Source: an uncultured SAR86 cluster bacterium
Lineage (GTDB): Bacteria > Pseudomonadota > Gammaproteobacteria > Magnimaribacterales > AG-339-G14
DNA length: 64,000 bases
Direction: 5' to 3'
Assembly: GCA_902632605.1 (NCBI GenBank)
Contig: CACPDB010000001.1
Coordinates: 182,693 to 246,692, forward strand
The notes beneath the pieces were generated by a model, which worked only from the letters and a program-made list of their open reading frames with translations, ran no database searches and was not told the DNA's origin. Positions 42,009 through 51,029 of this stretch are shown piece after piece. Made by a program: the position numbers and the translations under genes. Position 1 is the first letter of the stretch, and every line of letters begins with the position of its first letter.

Positions 42009-42728
42009 TCACTTAAGTTTGTCCCTCAGATAAAAGGGAGAGTAAATTATGTAGAACATTGCAACGCCAAGTATTATAAAGAAGATGTAATGAAAAGGCG
42101 GATCCGGCATCAAATCAACAATTGATTGTCCAGCAGGACGTTGCATCATAAACCAATAATTTGCAGGTTCTCCTTCGGCAAAGAAATTAATGATAACGTT
42201 TATTAAGTAAACCAAAAATAAGACCGGGAAGGTGACTTTCAAAACATCTGTAATTGATTTTAGAGTAGGGCGATTATTCAGTCCTATGGAAATGAACCCA
42301 ATACCTAACCACATCAAGCCGTGACTAATGAAAAAAAGTAAAAAATGTAGATGCGGAAAGTCAAATTTCACATCCGGCTGGGTATTTGCCATCAGACCGC
42401 CGCCAATTCCCCAGAAAAAAGCAATTTCAAAAAATATTCTTTTCCGTGTCAACATATAAATCGCCGCAGAGAAACTTGCTAAATGACAAAAATGCATTGG
42501 CAGCATTTTTAAAAATGGAAAATCTTCTGGCCAAACGCTTGAATAAATAAATGGTTTTAAGAGTTCATTGGTTATCAATAAAACTGCCAAACCTTGTCCA
42601 AATCTTGTTTTGATAGTTTCGGATTGATTTCTTAAAAAATAGGGAATTAAGATAGACAGGGATAAAATAAAGATCAAAACCGAAAGATGATCAGTACCAA
42701 ATATTTGAAAGGGTTCAATCTCAAACAT
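42009..42728 (-). CDS. TIGR02206/YwaF-family integral membrane protein
   Basis: The 239-residue protein has six predicted helices and conserved-looking segments LPMHFCHLASF (near 79), GIGGGLMANTQPD and LFFISHGLMW. This resembles the YwaF-type family of unknown function. No catalytic residues are evident. Its start overlaps the divergent lipoprotein-like frame by up to 42 bases, which favours a later start for that gene. Role unknown. Confidence 0.8.
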   Translation of the reverse strand: MFEIEPFQIFGTDHLSVLIFILSLSILIPYFLRNQSETIKTRFGQGLAVLLITNELLKPFIYSSVWPEDFPFLKMLPMHFCHLASFSAAIYMLTRKRIFFEIAFFWGIGGGLMANTQPDVKFDFPHLHFLLFFISHGLMWLGIGFISIGLNNRPTLKSITDVLKVTFPVLFLVYLINVIINFFAEGEPANYWFMMQRPAGQSIVDLMPDPPFHYIFFIILGVAMFYIIYSPFYLRDKLK

Positions 42729-43094
42729 AAAAAAGTTTTTTTAAAAAAAATAGTTCTGATGATTATTCTATGCCAGTTCTTTGCTTGTTCAAACGACTAT
42801 CAGATTAAGAAAACCTCTTGGGATTCTTCTCTGGATTATTTTTCAGAGAATCTGGAAAACTACGAGGTAACTTATTTTGTTGATGTTGGGACAAAAGAAG
42901 CTTATTTAGGAGGAATTCTAGAAATTTATAAACTGCCAAAGATGGATTATCTGGATCGCATCAAAGTTACCGAAATAGAGTTTTTTAATAGAGTAGATGG
43001 CTTGCAAATGTGTAGAATCTGGGGCGAAAGTTCCAAATCAGGAACTCTGAATCATCTCTTAGCAAGAAACTGCAAAGATCTTACTGATCTTTAA
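42687..43094 (+). CDS. Putative lipoprotein, unknown function
   Basis: The 135-residue protein has a basic N-region (KHKKVFLKK), a hydrophobic helix and a lipobox-like FFAC with Cys at about 34, so it is likely exported and lipid-modified. The mature part is small and unassigned. The ATG at 42687 overlaps the divergent membrane gene; a TTG at 42705 would retain the basic region, while ATG 42759 would lose it, so the start is uncertain. The last 14 bases overlap the convergent SDR gene. Confidence 0.6.
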   Translation: MISTKYLKGFNLKHKKVFLKKIVLMIILCQFFACSNDYQIKKTSWDSSLDYFSENLENYEVTYFVDVGTKEAYLGGILEIYKLPKMDYLDRIKVTEIEFFNRVDGLQMCRIWGESSKSGTLNHLLARNCKDLTDL

Positions 43095-43866
43095 AATCTT
43101 CGTAAAATTCTTCAAAGCGATCTTGAAGTCTTTGCATACCGGTAATCCATCGATCGTAATCGGTGGTTTTTCTTTTGATATATTCAAGCACTTCTTCATG
43201 AGGGGTAACAAGAAAACGTTCTTTTTGAATCGCATCGATGACATCTTTGGCGCATTCATCGGCTTCAATCATGCCATCAACACCAGCAACTCCGGGACCT
43301 TGTGCAGTCATTGCAGTTTTCACCGCTTGCGGACATAGACAGGAAACTCCAATACCTTTTTTACCATAGGTTATTTTTATCCATTCTGCGAGACTGACTG
43401 CTGCAGCTTTCGTGACTGAATAGGGCGCAGCACCAATTTGCGTTAGTAAACCAGCTGCGGACGCAGTATTGACCAAATACCCAGAGCCTTGGTCTAACAT
43501 TTGAGGAATTAAATGTTTTGCCGCATGAGCGTGTGCCATAAAATTCACATCCCAAATGGTCTGCCAAGCTTCAGTTGAGACATCCAATAAACCAACTTCT
43601 CCTCCAATGCCAGCATTGGAACAAAAAATATCAATGCCACCCATTTTTTCATTTGCAAAACTTATTAAGTCTTTGACTTCATCTTCCTTGCCAACATTTA
43701 CTACAAAACCAGCAAATCCCAATTCCTCTGCAACTTTTAAAACTTCTTCATTCAAATCAGCAAGAACGACATCTTTGGCTTTTTCATTTTTAAATTCAGT
43801 GGCTAATGCCTTTCCTATGCCGCTGGCAGCACCGGTAACCACAACTCTTTTATCAACAATATCCAA
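43081..43866 (-). CDS. Short-chain dehydrogenase/reductase (SDR)
   Basis: Classical SDR, 261 residues: cofactor motif TGAASGIG (11-18), NAG near 86, catalytic Ser in NTASAAG and YSVTKAA (Tyr and Lys) near 148-154. The Asp in VLADLNE at the end of beta-2 favours NAD(H). The C-terminal extension is helical and acidic. It is the last gene of a tightly packed operon from 47973 (two bases after the ligase), so it probably oxidises a hydroxy intermediate of the same pathway. Substrate unknown. Confidence 0.9.
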   Translation of the reverse strand: MDIVDKRVVVTGAASGIGKALATEFKNEKAKDVVLADLNEEVLKVAEELGFAGFVVNVGKEDEVKDLISFANEKMGGIDIFCSNAGIGGEVGLLDVSTEAWQTIWDVNFMAHAHAAKHLIPQMLDQGSGYLVNTASAAGLLTQIGAAPYSVTKAAAVSLAEWIKITYGKKGIGVSCLCPQAVKTAMTAQGPGVAGVDGMIEADECAKDVIDAIQKERFLVTPHEEVLEYIKRKTTDYDRWITGMQRLQDRFEEFYEDFKDQ

Positions 43867-43868
43867 GA

Positions 43869-45578
43869 TTAGCCTCCTAGTTTTTTAATAGCTTCTTCGC
43901 GCATTTGTTTTTTTGCAATTTTTCCTGAAGCAATTCGCGGTAGTTGCTCGGTTTGGAACCACATGAATTCCGGGATTTTAAATTTAGCTAACTTTTCTGC
44001 TAAGAAAGAGGATAGTTCAGTTTCATCAATATTTTGATCTTCTCTACATGAGACCACTGTTGCTAATTTTTCACCAAGTCTTTCATCAGGCACACCGAAT
44101 ACTGATGCTTCCAAGATGGCAGGGTGCTCAGTAATTGCTGCTTCAACTTCTAAGCACGCAATGTTTTCTCCGCCACGAATGACGATATCTTTTTTTCGAT
44201 CCTTAATATAAAGAAAGTCATCCTCGTCTAATAATCCAACATCACCTGAACGAAACCATCCTTCGGAATCGAGTACTTCATCTGTAGCTTCCTGATTTTT
44301 CCAATAACAACGAAAAGTACAAGCTCCTCTGATGCAAACTTCACCAATTTCTCCGGTAAGAAGTTCATTGCCGTCATCATCAACTATTTTTAAATCAATC
44401 AGTTTAGGAACAGCAAAACCGGTACTATCTGGTTTTTGCAGATATACATCACCAGTATTGTTTGCAGCTAAGGCATTCGTTTCTGTGAGCCCATAGCCAA
44501 TTCCAGGATTGGTATCTTTCATATTGGCTTTCATTTCTTTGACTTGTTCAGGCGGTCTAGCTGCTCCGCCACCAGTTAAGTCTTTGAGCGAAGAAATATC
44601 TCTGGGATTTTTCTTTTGTGCTTCAACTAATTCGTAGGACATAGTTGGCACTCCGGTGAACATGGATATTTTTTCACGCTCAATCAAATCCAATGCCACT
44701 TCTGGATCCCACTTGTACATCAAAACAGTTTTTCGAGCGACTGGTATAGAAAGCAGAAAAATGGCGTGACACCCCGTGACATGAAAAAGGGGCACACTAA
44801 CCAGTGTAGCTATTTGTTGTTGATCGGCTTCGGGTGCAGCCTCACCAAGCGCTGCCTTACCCATAGTTGTTAGGGTAATCCAATAGTAGGGTGCGAAAAT
44901 AATAGAACGATGAGTTGCGACAACTCCTTTGGGATAACCTGTGCTTCCTGAGGTATACATGATAGAGGCATCGTCCTCAGGCAAGATTTCAACAGGATTT
45001 TCAAGTTTATCGCTTGCACCTTCAATCACTTTATAAAAATCAAATTCCTGGTGATCTGGATTATTGGAACGCACAGATATTTTTGCTACATCCGAACAAC
45101 GATCTCCAAGACGATCTAAACGTTCTTCATCACCGATGAACAGTTTTGATTCACTATTGGTAATACCATATTCGAGTTCATCGCCTTGCCACCATGAATT
45201 TAGTGGAACAACAATTCCTCCGATTGAAGTAATGGCCATGTAACAAAACATCCACTCGGGATAGTTACGCATGGAAAAAGAAACTTTATCTCCTTTCCCA
45301 ATACCATAAGTCTTTTGTAAGACATTACCTAATTGATTAGCTCTTGCGAAAGTTTCTGGATAAGTGATTCGATCTTCTTCGTAAATGATGTGTTCCCAAT
45401 CACCATGCATGAGACCAATTTCATAAAATTCTCTGAGATTATTAGGGGCCTCAGCAAAAACATGATATTCGTTGCCTCTGATTGTATCTTTTTTTAACGA
45501 CAACATGCCTTCAGCTGTTACTTGCTCTAAAACAGCTAAACGATTAGCTGGATCAATAAAATCCATTGCATTTGCCAT
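43869..45578 (-). CDS. Class I adenylate-forming fatty-acyl-CoA ligase
   Basis: The 569-residue ligase has the nucleotide loop MYTSGSTGYPKGV (near 203-215), GYGLTETNA, the GEVCIRG segment, WFRSGDVG and the hinge KDRKKDIVIRGGENI, ending with GKIAKKQMREE. The C-terminal Lys in ASGKIAKK is the adenylation lysine. It activates a fatty or related acid to acyl-CoA. It sits between a crotonase and an SDR with two-base gaps on both sides, in a run that looks like a dedicated acyl-CoA degradation operon. Confidence 0.92.
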   Translation of the reverse strand: MANAMDFIDPANRLAVLEQVTAEGMLSLKKDTIRGNEYHVFAEAPNNLREFYEIGLMHGDWEHIIYEEDRITYPETFARANQLGNVLQKTYGIGKGDKVSFSMRNYPEWMFCYMAITSIGGIVVPLNSWWQGDELEYGITNSESKLFIGDEERLDRLGDRCSDVAKISVRSNNPDHQEFDFYKVIEGASDKLENPVEILPEDDASIMYTSGSTGYPKGVVATHRSIIFAPYYWITLTTMGKAALGEAAPEADQQQIATLVSVPLFHVTGCHAIFLLSIPVARKTVLMYKWDPEVALDLIEREKISMFTGVPTMSYELVEAQKKNPRDISSLKDLTGGGAARPPEQVKEMKANMKDTNPGIGYGLTETNALAANNTGDVYLQKPDSTGFAVPKLIDLKIVDDDGNELLTGEIGEVCIRGACTFRCYWKNQEATDEVLDSEGWFRSGDVGLLDEDDFLYIKDRKKDIVIRGGENIACLEVEAAITEHPAILEASVFGVPDERLGEKLATVVSCREDQNIDETELSSFLAEKLAKFKIPEFMWFQTEQLPRIASGKIAKKQMREEAIKKLGG

Positions 45579-45580
45579 GA

Positions 45581-46405
45581 TTATTTTCCTGTGAAGTTTG
45601 CAGGACGCTTTTCAATGAAATGCTTTACACCTTCCTTGAAATCTTCTGAACCAAAACTTTTTACCATTTCTTCCATAGATGATTCAAGATTGGTTTTAAT
45701 ATCTTCACCTAAAGCTGCATATATTTGACGTTTCATGATTTGTACTGATCTTGGAGAGACGTTCTGAGCAATATCTTCTGCATAAGTCATAACATCTTCC
45801 ATAAAACTTTCTGCAGGAAAGCAGCGATTAACTAAACCTATACGTTCTGCTTCTTTGGCATCAAATTTTCTAGCAGTCATCATGATATCCATAGTGTGGG
45901 CAACTCCAATGATTCTTGGCAGTATCCAACCTACACCCCATTCAGCAATGAGTCCTCTTTTGGAAAAAGCTGTTGAGAATACGGCATCCTCAGAAGCAAC
46001 ACGCATGTCGCAATACAAAGACATGATTAAACCAACTCCTGCAGCAGGACCATTGATTGCTGCTATTATTGGCTTTGGTACCGAAGGAAAGTAACTATAA
46101 GTACCTTCCCATTCTGATAAACCATTAGTTTCATAGTTACGGTCTTCAGGTTGGTCTGGATTTTCTTCTCGATTGTTGGCTGAAATATCAGAAAGATTAT
46201 CCATATCAGCACCAGCACTAAAGCCTCGACCCGAGCCAGTAAGTACGATCACTTTTACATCATCATCTTTACAAGCATCGTCAATTTTTTCTTTCAGTCT
46301 GGCAGTCAACTCTCCAGTGATTGCGTTAAGTCTATCCGGACGATTAAGTGAAATTAAAGCCACTCCCGAATCTTTCTTGTCATATAAAACTACTTCGTTA
46401 CTCAT
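45581..46405 (-). CDS. Enoyl-CoA hydratase/isomerase family protein lacking both catalytic Glu
   Basis: Crotonase fold, 274 residues, with oxyanion motifs GRGFSAGADM (near 59-68) and NGPAAGVGLIMSLYCD. Where hydratases have Glu in GGGxE and QPE, this protein has GVGLI and AFSKRGLIAEWG, so neither canonical Glu is present. It may therefore be an isomerase, hydrolase or another crotonase reaction, comparable to steroid-ring-degradation crotonases. Its ATG overlaps the upstream SDR stop by one base. Confidence 0.88.
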   Translation of the reverse strand: MSNEVVLYDKKDSGVALISLNRPDRLNAITGELTARLKEKIDDACKDDDVKVIVLTGSGRGFSAGADMDNLSDISANNREENPDQPEDRNYETNGLSEWEGTYSYFPSVPKPIIAAINGPAAGVGLIMSLYCDMRVASEDAVFSTAFSKRGLIAEWGVGWILPRIIGVAHTMDIMMTARKFDAKEAERIGLVNRCFPAESFMEDVMTYAEDIAQNVSPRSVQIMKRQIYAALGEDIKTNLESSMEEMVKSFGSEDFKEGVKHFIEKRPANFTGK

Positions 46406-47163
46406 TAGACTACTGTGCCTCCATCTATTACTAAAGTGTGTCCATTTACAAAACTTCCTGCTTGGGATGCCAAAAATACTGCTGCGCCACCGATTTCATC
46501 TGGTTCACCTATTCTCTTCATAGGACAAGTTGCAGTAGATTGTTTCAAAATTTCTGGGTTTTCCCAAAGTGCCTTTGCAAAATCCGTTCTAAAGAGTCCA
46601 GGAGCTATCGCATTGGTTCTGATATTGTACTGACCAAATTCCAAAGCATAATTTTTTACAAGCATGATATCTGCTGCCTTGGAAATATTGTAAGCACCTA
46701 TTACAGGGCTTGCGTTTAAACCTCCAATAGAAGAAACAATAATGATACTTCCATCTTTGCGTTCCATCATTTCAGGAATAACCATCTGGCATAGATTATG
46801 ATTACTTTTAATGTTGTTATTCATGATTTTTTCAAAAGCATCATCAGGAATGTCTTTGATAGAACCAAAGAAAGGATTACTTGCTGCATTGCAAACCAAG
46901 ATATCTATTTGTCCCAATTGTGATCTAGTTTCTTCAACCAGCATCTCCAAAGCCGTTTTATCGGAGATATTGCATGGAATGACAATTGCTTTTCCAGGGA
47001 AACCCTTAGAATTAATTTCTTCTGCCGTAGCTTCACAGACATCTGCCTTTCGACTTGAGATGACCACATTGGCACCTTGTTGAGCCATCGCAGCAGCAAT
47101 GGACTTTCCAATTCCTTTTGATGAGCCAGTGATAATGGCGTTTTTTCCAGTTAAATCAAACAT
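46405..47163 (-). CDS. Short-chain dehydrogenase/reductase (SDR)
   Basis: Classical SDR, 252 residues: TGSSKGIG (13-20), SSRKAD after beta-2, favouring NADP(H), NAAS near 91, catalytic SSIGG Ser and YNISKAA with Tyr and Lys near 155-159, then the GG near the C-terminus. It resembles the DHRS4-type carbonyl reductase subgroup by eye. It is co-transcribed with the crotonases and ligase, with a one-base overlap to the next gene. Confidence 0.9.
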   Translation of the reverse strand: MFDLTGKNAIITGSSKGIGKSIAAAMAQQGANVVISSRKADVCEATAEEINSKGFPGKAIVIPCNISDKTALEMLVEETRSQLGQIDILVCNAASNPFFGSIKDIPDDAFEKIMNNNIKSNHNLCQMVIPEMMERKDGSIIIVSSIGGLNASPVIGAYNISKAADIMLVKNYALEFGQYNIRTNAIAPGLFRTDFAKALWENPEILKQSTATCPMKRIGEPDEIGGAAVFLASQAGSFVNGHTLVIDGGTVV

Positions 47164-47181
47164 AGTGTTTTCTCCTTGAAT

Positions 47182-47973
47182 TTATTTACCTTTCCAATTT
47201 GGCAATCTTTTTTCAGCAAATGCGACAGGTCCTTCAATAAAGTCTTCACTACCGAATAATTCTTTAACCGCGGAGTAATGCGCTTTCATTGATTTCTCTA
47301 AGTCCGGCTCATTGAAATTTTCATAGGCAACTTGTTTGGTTGCTCTAATGGACATTGGGGAACATTCTTCAATTTGTTTCGCCCAAGCTTTGGCAGCTGA
47401 GATGAGATTTTCTGGTTCGACCACTTCGTTAACAAAGCCAAGTCGCATGCCTTCTTCAGCAGAGACGTGTCTACCAGTTAACATCATACCAAGCGCATTT
47501 TTCATTCCAATTTGCCTAGGGAGTCTTTGCATACCGCCAGCAAGAGCAGCAAGACCAACTTTAGGTTCTGGTAAAGCAAATTTTGCATTGGTGGAAGCCA
47601 CAATCAAATCACAGGCAAGTGCAATTTCAAACCCTCCACCCATGGAAACACCATTTACTGCAGCAATCAGAGGCTTGGTTAAATTAAATCTTGAAGTTAA
47701 TCCAGCGAAACCTGAAGAGGCCATATTGATATCCATTTTTCCGCCAGCTTCAGCTTGGAACTTAAGATCGTTTCCTGCCGAAAAAGCACGATCACCCTCT
47801 CCGGTGACAATACCAACCCAGAGATTTTCGTCTTTATCAAATTCATTCCAAACTTCATCAAATTCTGCGTGCGCAGGTGGATGCAAAGCATTCATTCTGT
47901 CTGGTCTATTTATGGTGACGGTTAAGATGTGACCGTCGATCTCGGTTTTTAAAAATTCGTAATCGGTTTTCAT
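47182..47973 (-). CDS. Enoyl-CoA hydratase with both catalytic glutamates
   Basis: Crotonase fold, 263 residues: DRAFSAGNDL oxyanion motif near 62-71, GGGFEIALACD (Glu equivalent to E144 of the rat enzyme) and LPEPKVGL (Glu equivalent to E164). It is thus predicted to be an active 2-enoyl-CoA hydratase. It is the first gene of the minus-strand operon 43081-47973 and has a ribosome-site-like GGGAG just before the ATG. Confidence 0.92.
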   Translation of the reverse strand: MKTDYEFLKTEIDGHILTVTINRPDRMNALHPPAHAEFDEVWNEFDKDENLWVGIVTGEGDRAFSAGNDLKFQAEAGGKMDINMASSGFAGLTSRFNLTKPLIAAVNGVSMGGGFEIALACDLIVASTNAKFALPEPKVGLAALAGGMQRLPRQIGMKNALGMMLTGRHVSAEEGMRLGFVNEVVEPENLISAAKAWAKQIEECSPMSIRATKQVAYENFNEPDLEKSMKAHYSAVKELFGSEDFIEGPVAFAEKRLPNWKGK

Positions 47974-48097
47974 ATTTTCTCCCTAAAAAGTGGACCTTAA
48001 TCTTAATAAAGGTTAACGCTTGAGTCCATAGGAGATGGGTTACTTTATTTTTTCTTCAAAACTGCAATAATGCTAGTCACTTTTTTGAGGAGAGTTT

Positions 48098-48865
48098 ATG
48101 AATATACAAGATAAAGTTGCCGTAATTACCGGTGGAGCCTCCGGACTGGGGTTGGCTACTGCCAAGGCATTAAAAGAAAAGGGCGCAAAATTAATGTTGT
48201 TGGATTTAAATGAAGATAATGCCAAAGCAGCGGTTGCAGAATTGGGCGATGATGCAGATTACTGCATCACCAATGTCATTGAGGAAGATAATGTCAAAGC
48301 CGCAATGGATAAAACTGTAGAAAAATTTGGTGCCATTCACATTCTGGTCAATTGTGCTGGAATAGGAAGTGCTTCCAAAACGGTTGGTAAAGACGGTCCT
48401 CATCCATTGGATTATTTTAAGTTGGTGATCGACATCAATCTTAACGGAACTTTTAATTGCTTGAGACTTGCTGCTGAAGTCATGGGAAAAAACGAACCAG
48501 AACAAGATAACGAATGTGGGGTTATTATCAATACGGCATCTGTTGCTGCTTATGACGGTCAAATTGGTCAAGCTGCATATAGCGCAAGTAAAGGTGGAGT
48601 TGTTGGTATGACCTTACCCATAGCAAGAGACTTAGCAAGAATGGGAATTAGGAACAACACCATTGCTCCAGGAATTTTCGATACACCTTTGATGGCAATG
48701 GCACCTGATGCAGTTAGAAACCCTCTTATTGAAATGACGCAATTTCCAAAACGTTTGGGTAACCCTGATGAATTTGCGATGTTGGCAACACAAATAATTG
48801 AAAATCCATTTCTTAATGGTGAGACGATTCGTCTCGACGGTGGAATCAGGATGCAACCGAAATAA
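48098..48865 (+). CDS. HSD10-like 3-hydroxyacyl-CoA dehydrogenase (SDR)
   Basis: The 255-residue SDR matches type II 3-hydroxyacyl-CoA dehydrogenase (HSD17B10-like) in detail: TGGASGLGLATAKAL, LLDLNE for NAD binding, INLNGTFNCLRLAAE, the CGVIINTASVAAYDGQIGQAAYSASKGG catalytic segment and TIAPGIFDTPLM. It oxidises 3-hydroxyacyl-CoA and related secondary alcohols with NAD+. GAGGAG precedes the ATG. It is divergent from the enoyl-CoA hydratase operon and leads the FAH-family gene (two-base gap). Confidence 0.93.
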   Translation: MNIQDKVAVITGGASGLGLATAKALKEKGAKLMLLDLNEDNAKAAVAELGDDADYCITNVIEEDNVKAAMDKTVEKFGAIHILVNCAGIGSASKTVGKDGPHPLDYFKLVIDINLNGTFNCLRLAAEVMGKNEPEQDNECGVIINTASVAAYDGQIGQAAYSASKGGVVGMTLPIARDLARMGIRNNTIAPGIFDTPLMAMAPDAVRNPLIEMTQFPKRLGNPDEFAMLATQIIENPFLNGETIRLDGGIRMQPK

Positions 48866-48867
48866 AT

Positions 48868-49752
48868 ATGAAACTAGTAACTTATTCCAATAGCGATATG
48901 CCGGCAATTGGGGCATTGCTCGATGACAGCATTTGTCCTTTTACAAACGATTCTTCTTTACCAAACGAAATGAAAGCATTTCTTGAGGGCGGAGAAGTGA
49001 ACATGAATAAGGCGACAGACTTGCTTGAAAAGGCAGAAAATTTAATACCAGTGGATTCGGTTACTTTATTGTCGCCAATTTTAAATCCCCAAAAAATACT
49101 AGCTATCGGTTTAAATTATGCTGACCACGTAAAAGAATCTGGGATGGAAACTCCTAAGATTCCAATGGTCTTTAATAAGCAATCTTCTTCGGTAACAGGT
49201 CACAATGGTGTTATCCATTTGCCAAGGGCTTCAGAAGCTTTGGACTATGAAGCCGAAATGGCATTTGTGATTGGCAAGCAATGTCGACATGTTTCCAAAG
49301 ATGAAGCAGCATCTGTGATTGCAGGTATCACCATATGCAACGATGTCAGTGTTAGAGATTGGCAATTGGCTGTCCCAACTTTCACCATGGGTAAAAGCTT
49401 TGATACGCATTGTCCTTTGGGACCCTGTTTAGTAACCATGGATGAAATTGGCGATCCGCATAACTTGGATATCAAACTTTTCTTAAATGGCGAAGAAAAA
49501 CAAAATTCCAATACCAAGGAACTCGTTTTTAACTGTTACGATTTGATCGAACATTTATCAACAGCTTTTACGCTTATGCCAGGGGACGTTGTACCTACTG
49601 GAACTCCAGGTGGTGTATTGGGCGTTGAAGTCATGGCAGGAAGAGCAAGTTGGCTCCAAGAGGGCGATGAAATCAAAATTGAATTGGAAAAAGTAGGAAC
49701 TCTTAGCAATAAAGTTGTTAAAGAACCGGATTCGACCAAATTCATTGCTTAG
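48868..49752 (+). CDS. Fumarylacetoacetate hydrolase (FAH) family protein
   Basis: The 294-residue protein has an N-terminal lead domain then the FAH fold: AIGLNYADHVKE, DYEAEMAFVIG with the metal-binding Glu pair, NDVSVRDWQ, GKSFDTHCPLGP and the TGTPGGV motif near the end. Members hydrolyse or decarboxylate acylpyruvates and related 1,3-dicarbonyls using Mg2+ or Mn2+. The exact substrate is open; the neighbouring HSD10-like gene suggests catabolism of a branched or cyclic acid. SixA-like gene starts three bases later. Confidence 0.92.
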   Translation: MKLVTYSNSDMPAIGALLDDSICPFTNDSSLPNEMKAFLEGGEVNMNKATDLLEKAENLIPVDSVTLLSPILNPQKILAIGLNYADHVKESGMETPKIPMVFNKQSSSVTGHNGVIHLPRASEALDYEAEMAFVIGKQCRHVSKDEAASVIAGITICNDVSVRDWQLAVPTFTMGKSFDTHCPLGPCLVTMDEIGDPHNLDIKLFLNGEEKQNSNTKELVFNCYDLIEHLSTAFTLMPGDVVPTGTPGGVLGVEVMAGRASWLQEGDEIKIELEKVGTLSNKVVKEPDSTKFIA

Positions 49753-49755
49753 TAT

Positions 49756-50235
49756 TTGAAACTTTTCTTTTTAAGGCACGCAAAGTCCGATTGGGGTAAT
49801 CCCGCATTGAAAGACTTTGATCGGCCACTTAATAAAAGAGGTTTGAGAGATGCTCCTCTAATGGGAAAGAAATTACACCATTATTTCCCAGATAATCTAA
49901 AAGTAATTTCCAGTCCTGCTAAAAGAACCAAAGAAACTTTGGATTTATTTTTTTCTGACTATGACCGAAATTTTTCCATTGAATTTGATGATGCCCTTTA
50001 TCACGGTTCGCCGATAAATTATCTAGAACATGTGATCAATAACGATAACGGTGAGGCAATTCTATTTGTCGGTCACAATCCTGGCATATCAGAATGTGCT
50101 TCGCAGTTTTCTCCCGAACCTATTTTTTTCCCTACTTGTGGATGTGCAGGTTTTTCAATCAATGCAGCATCTATAAAAGAAAATAATCTCCATTTAGCGG
50201 AGAAAATTTTTTATCACTATCCAAAAGAAATGTGA
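49756..50235 (+). CDS. sixA: SixA-type phosphohistidine phosphatase (histidine phosphatase superfamily)
   Basis: The 159-residue protein opens KLFFLRHAKSDWGNP, the RHxxS motif with His8, and has VGHNPG near residue 97 carrying the second catalytic His. Size and motif fit SixA, which dephosphorylates histidines of phosphorelay proteins. The start codon is TTG (49756) because no in-frame ATG precedes the catalytic motif and the frame is closed three bases upstream by the FAH stop. It sits before the PhoB-PhoR pair, but whether it acts on those proteins is not known. Confidence 0.88.
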   Translation: MKLFFLRHAKSDWGNPALKDFDRPLNKRGLRDAPLMGKKLHHYFPDNLKVISSPAKRTKETLDLFFSDYDRNFSIEFDDALYHGSPINYLEHVINNDNGEAILFVGHNPGISECASQFSPEPIFFPTCGCAGFSINAASIKENNLHLAEKIFYHYPKEM

Positions 50236-50321
50236 ATTCTTAAACAGCAAAGTTACCGAATTGAAAATTTAAATATAAAAAACTTATCCAAAAGAACGAA
50301 TATAGTAAAATACCCACGCTT

Positions 50322-51020
50322 ATGAAAAAAATTCTTGTCATCGAAGACGAAGAGGACCTTAATCAGACCTTAAGTTTCAATCTTGAAAACGAAGGCTACA
50401 AGGTAACTTCTGCACTTAAAGGTTCTGAGGCCCTTGAAATTCTAGAAAATTCACCACCTCCAGATCTGGTAATTTTAGATTTGATGTTGCCGGATATGCC
50501 AGGATTGGATATTTGTCGTCATATCAGATCGAAAGACAATCTAAAAAACATCAGCGTGATAATTGTTACCGCTAAGGGCGAGGAGGTAGATCGAGTTGTG
50601 GGTTTTGAACTCGGTGCGGATGACTATATTGTTAAGCCATACAGCGTCAGAGAATTGATGTTAAGAATTCAAGCTCAACTAAGAAGAAACGACTCAAGCG
50701 AAGTGACTGAAGAAAATTCGGAAGAGAGTAATATTTCTTTTAAAGATTTACTTATTGATAACAGTAAGCATAAGGTGTTTCTTTCTGACAAAAAAATATC
50801 TCTGACTGCAAAAGAATATACTCTTCTTAAATACCTTTTGACAAAAGCAGATAAAGTCCAAACACGAGATATTTTATTAGACAAAGTCTGGGGCTATGAT
50901 AATTCTGTCACCACTCGAACCGTAGATACTCACGTTAAAAGATTGAGATCAAAATTAGGAAAATATGGAAAAAACATTGAAACCATTCGAGGTGTCGGAT
51001 ATATATTTAATAAAATTTGA
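50322..51020 (+). CDS. phoB: PhoB-type OmpR-family response regulator
   Basis: The 232-residue protein has a receiver domain (EDEED acidic pocket near 8-12, phospho-acceptor Asp53 in VILDLMLPD, Thr83, Lys105 in YIVKPYS) and a C-terminal winged-helix domain (about 135-230, RTVDTHVKRLRSKLG and a final GVGYIF). The PhoR-like kinase follows 9 bases later. PHO-box-type repeats occur at 54100 and 55271. Together with neighbouring ppx, ppk2 and PiT genes, this supports assignment to phosphate-starvation control. Confidence 0.9.
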   Translation: MKKILVIEDEEDLNQTLSFNLENEGYKVTSALKGSEALEILENSPPPDLVILDLMLPDMPGLDICRHIRSKDNLKNISVIIVTAKGEEVDRVVGFELGADDYIVKPYSVRELMLRIQAQLRRNDSSEVTEENSEESNISFKDLLIDNSKHKVFLSDKKISLTAKEYTLLKYLLTKADKVQTRDILLDKVWGYDNSVTTRTVDTHVKRLRSKLGKYGKNIETIRGVGYIFNKI

Positions 51021-51029
51021 TTTCAATTT

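Noticed and set aside
43556-43888. Plus-strand open frames over the SDR, ligase and crotonase genes
   Set aside because: All lie antisense to genes with clear catalytic motifs and have no motif of their own.
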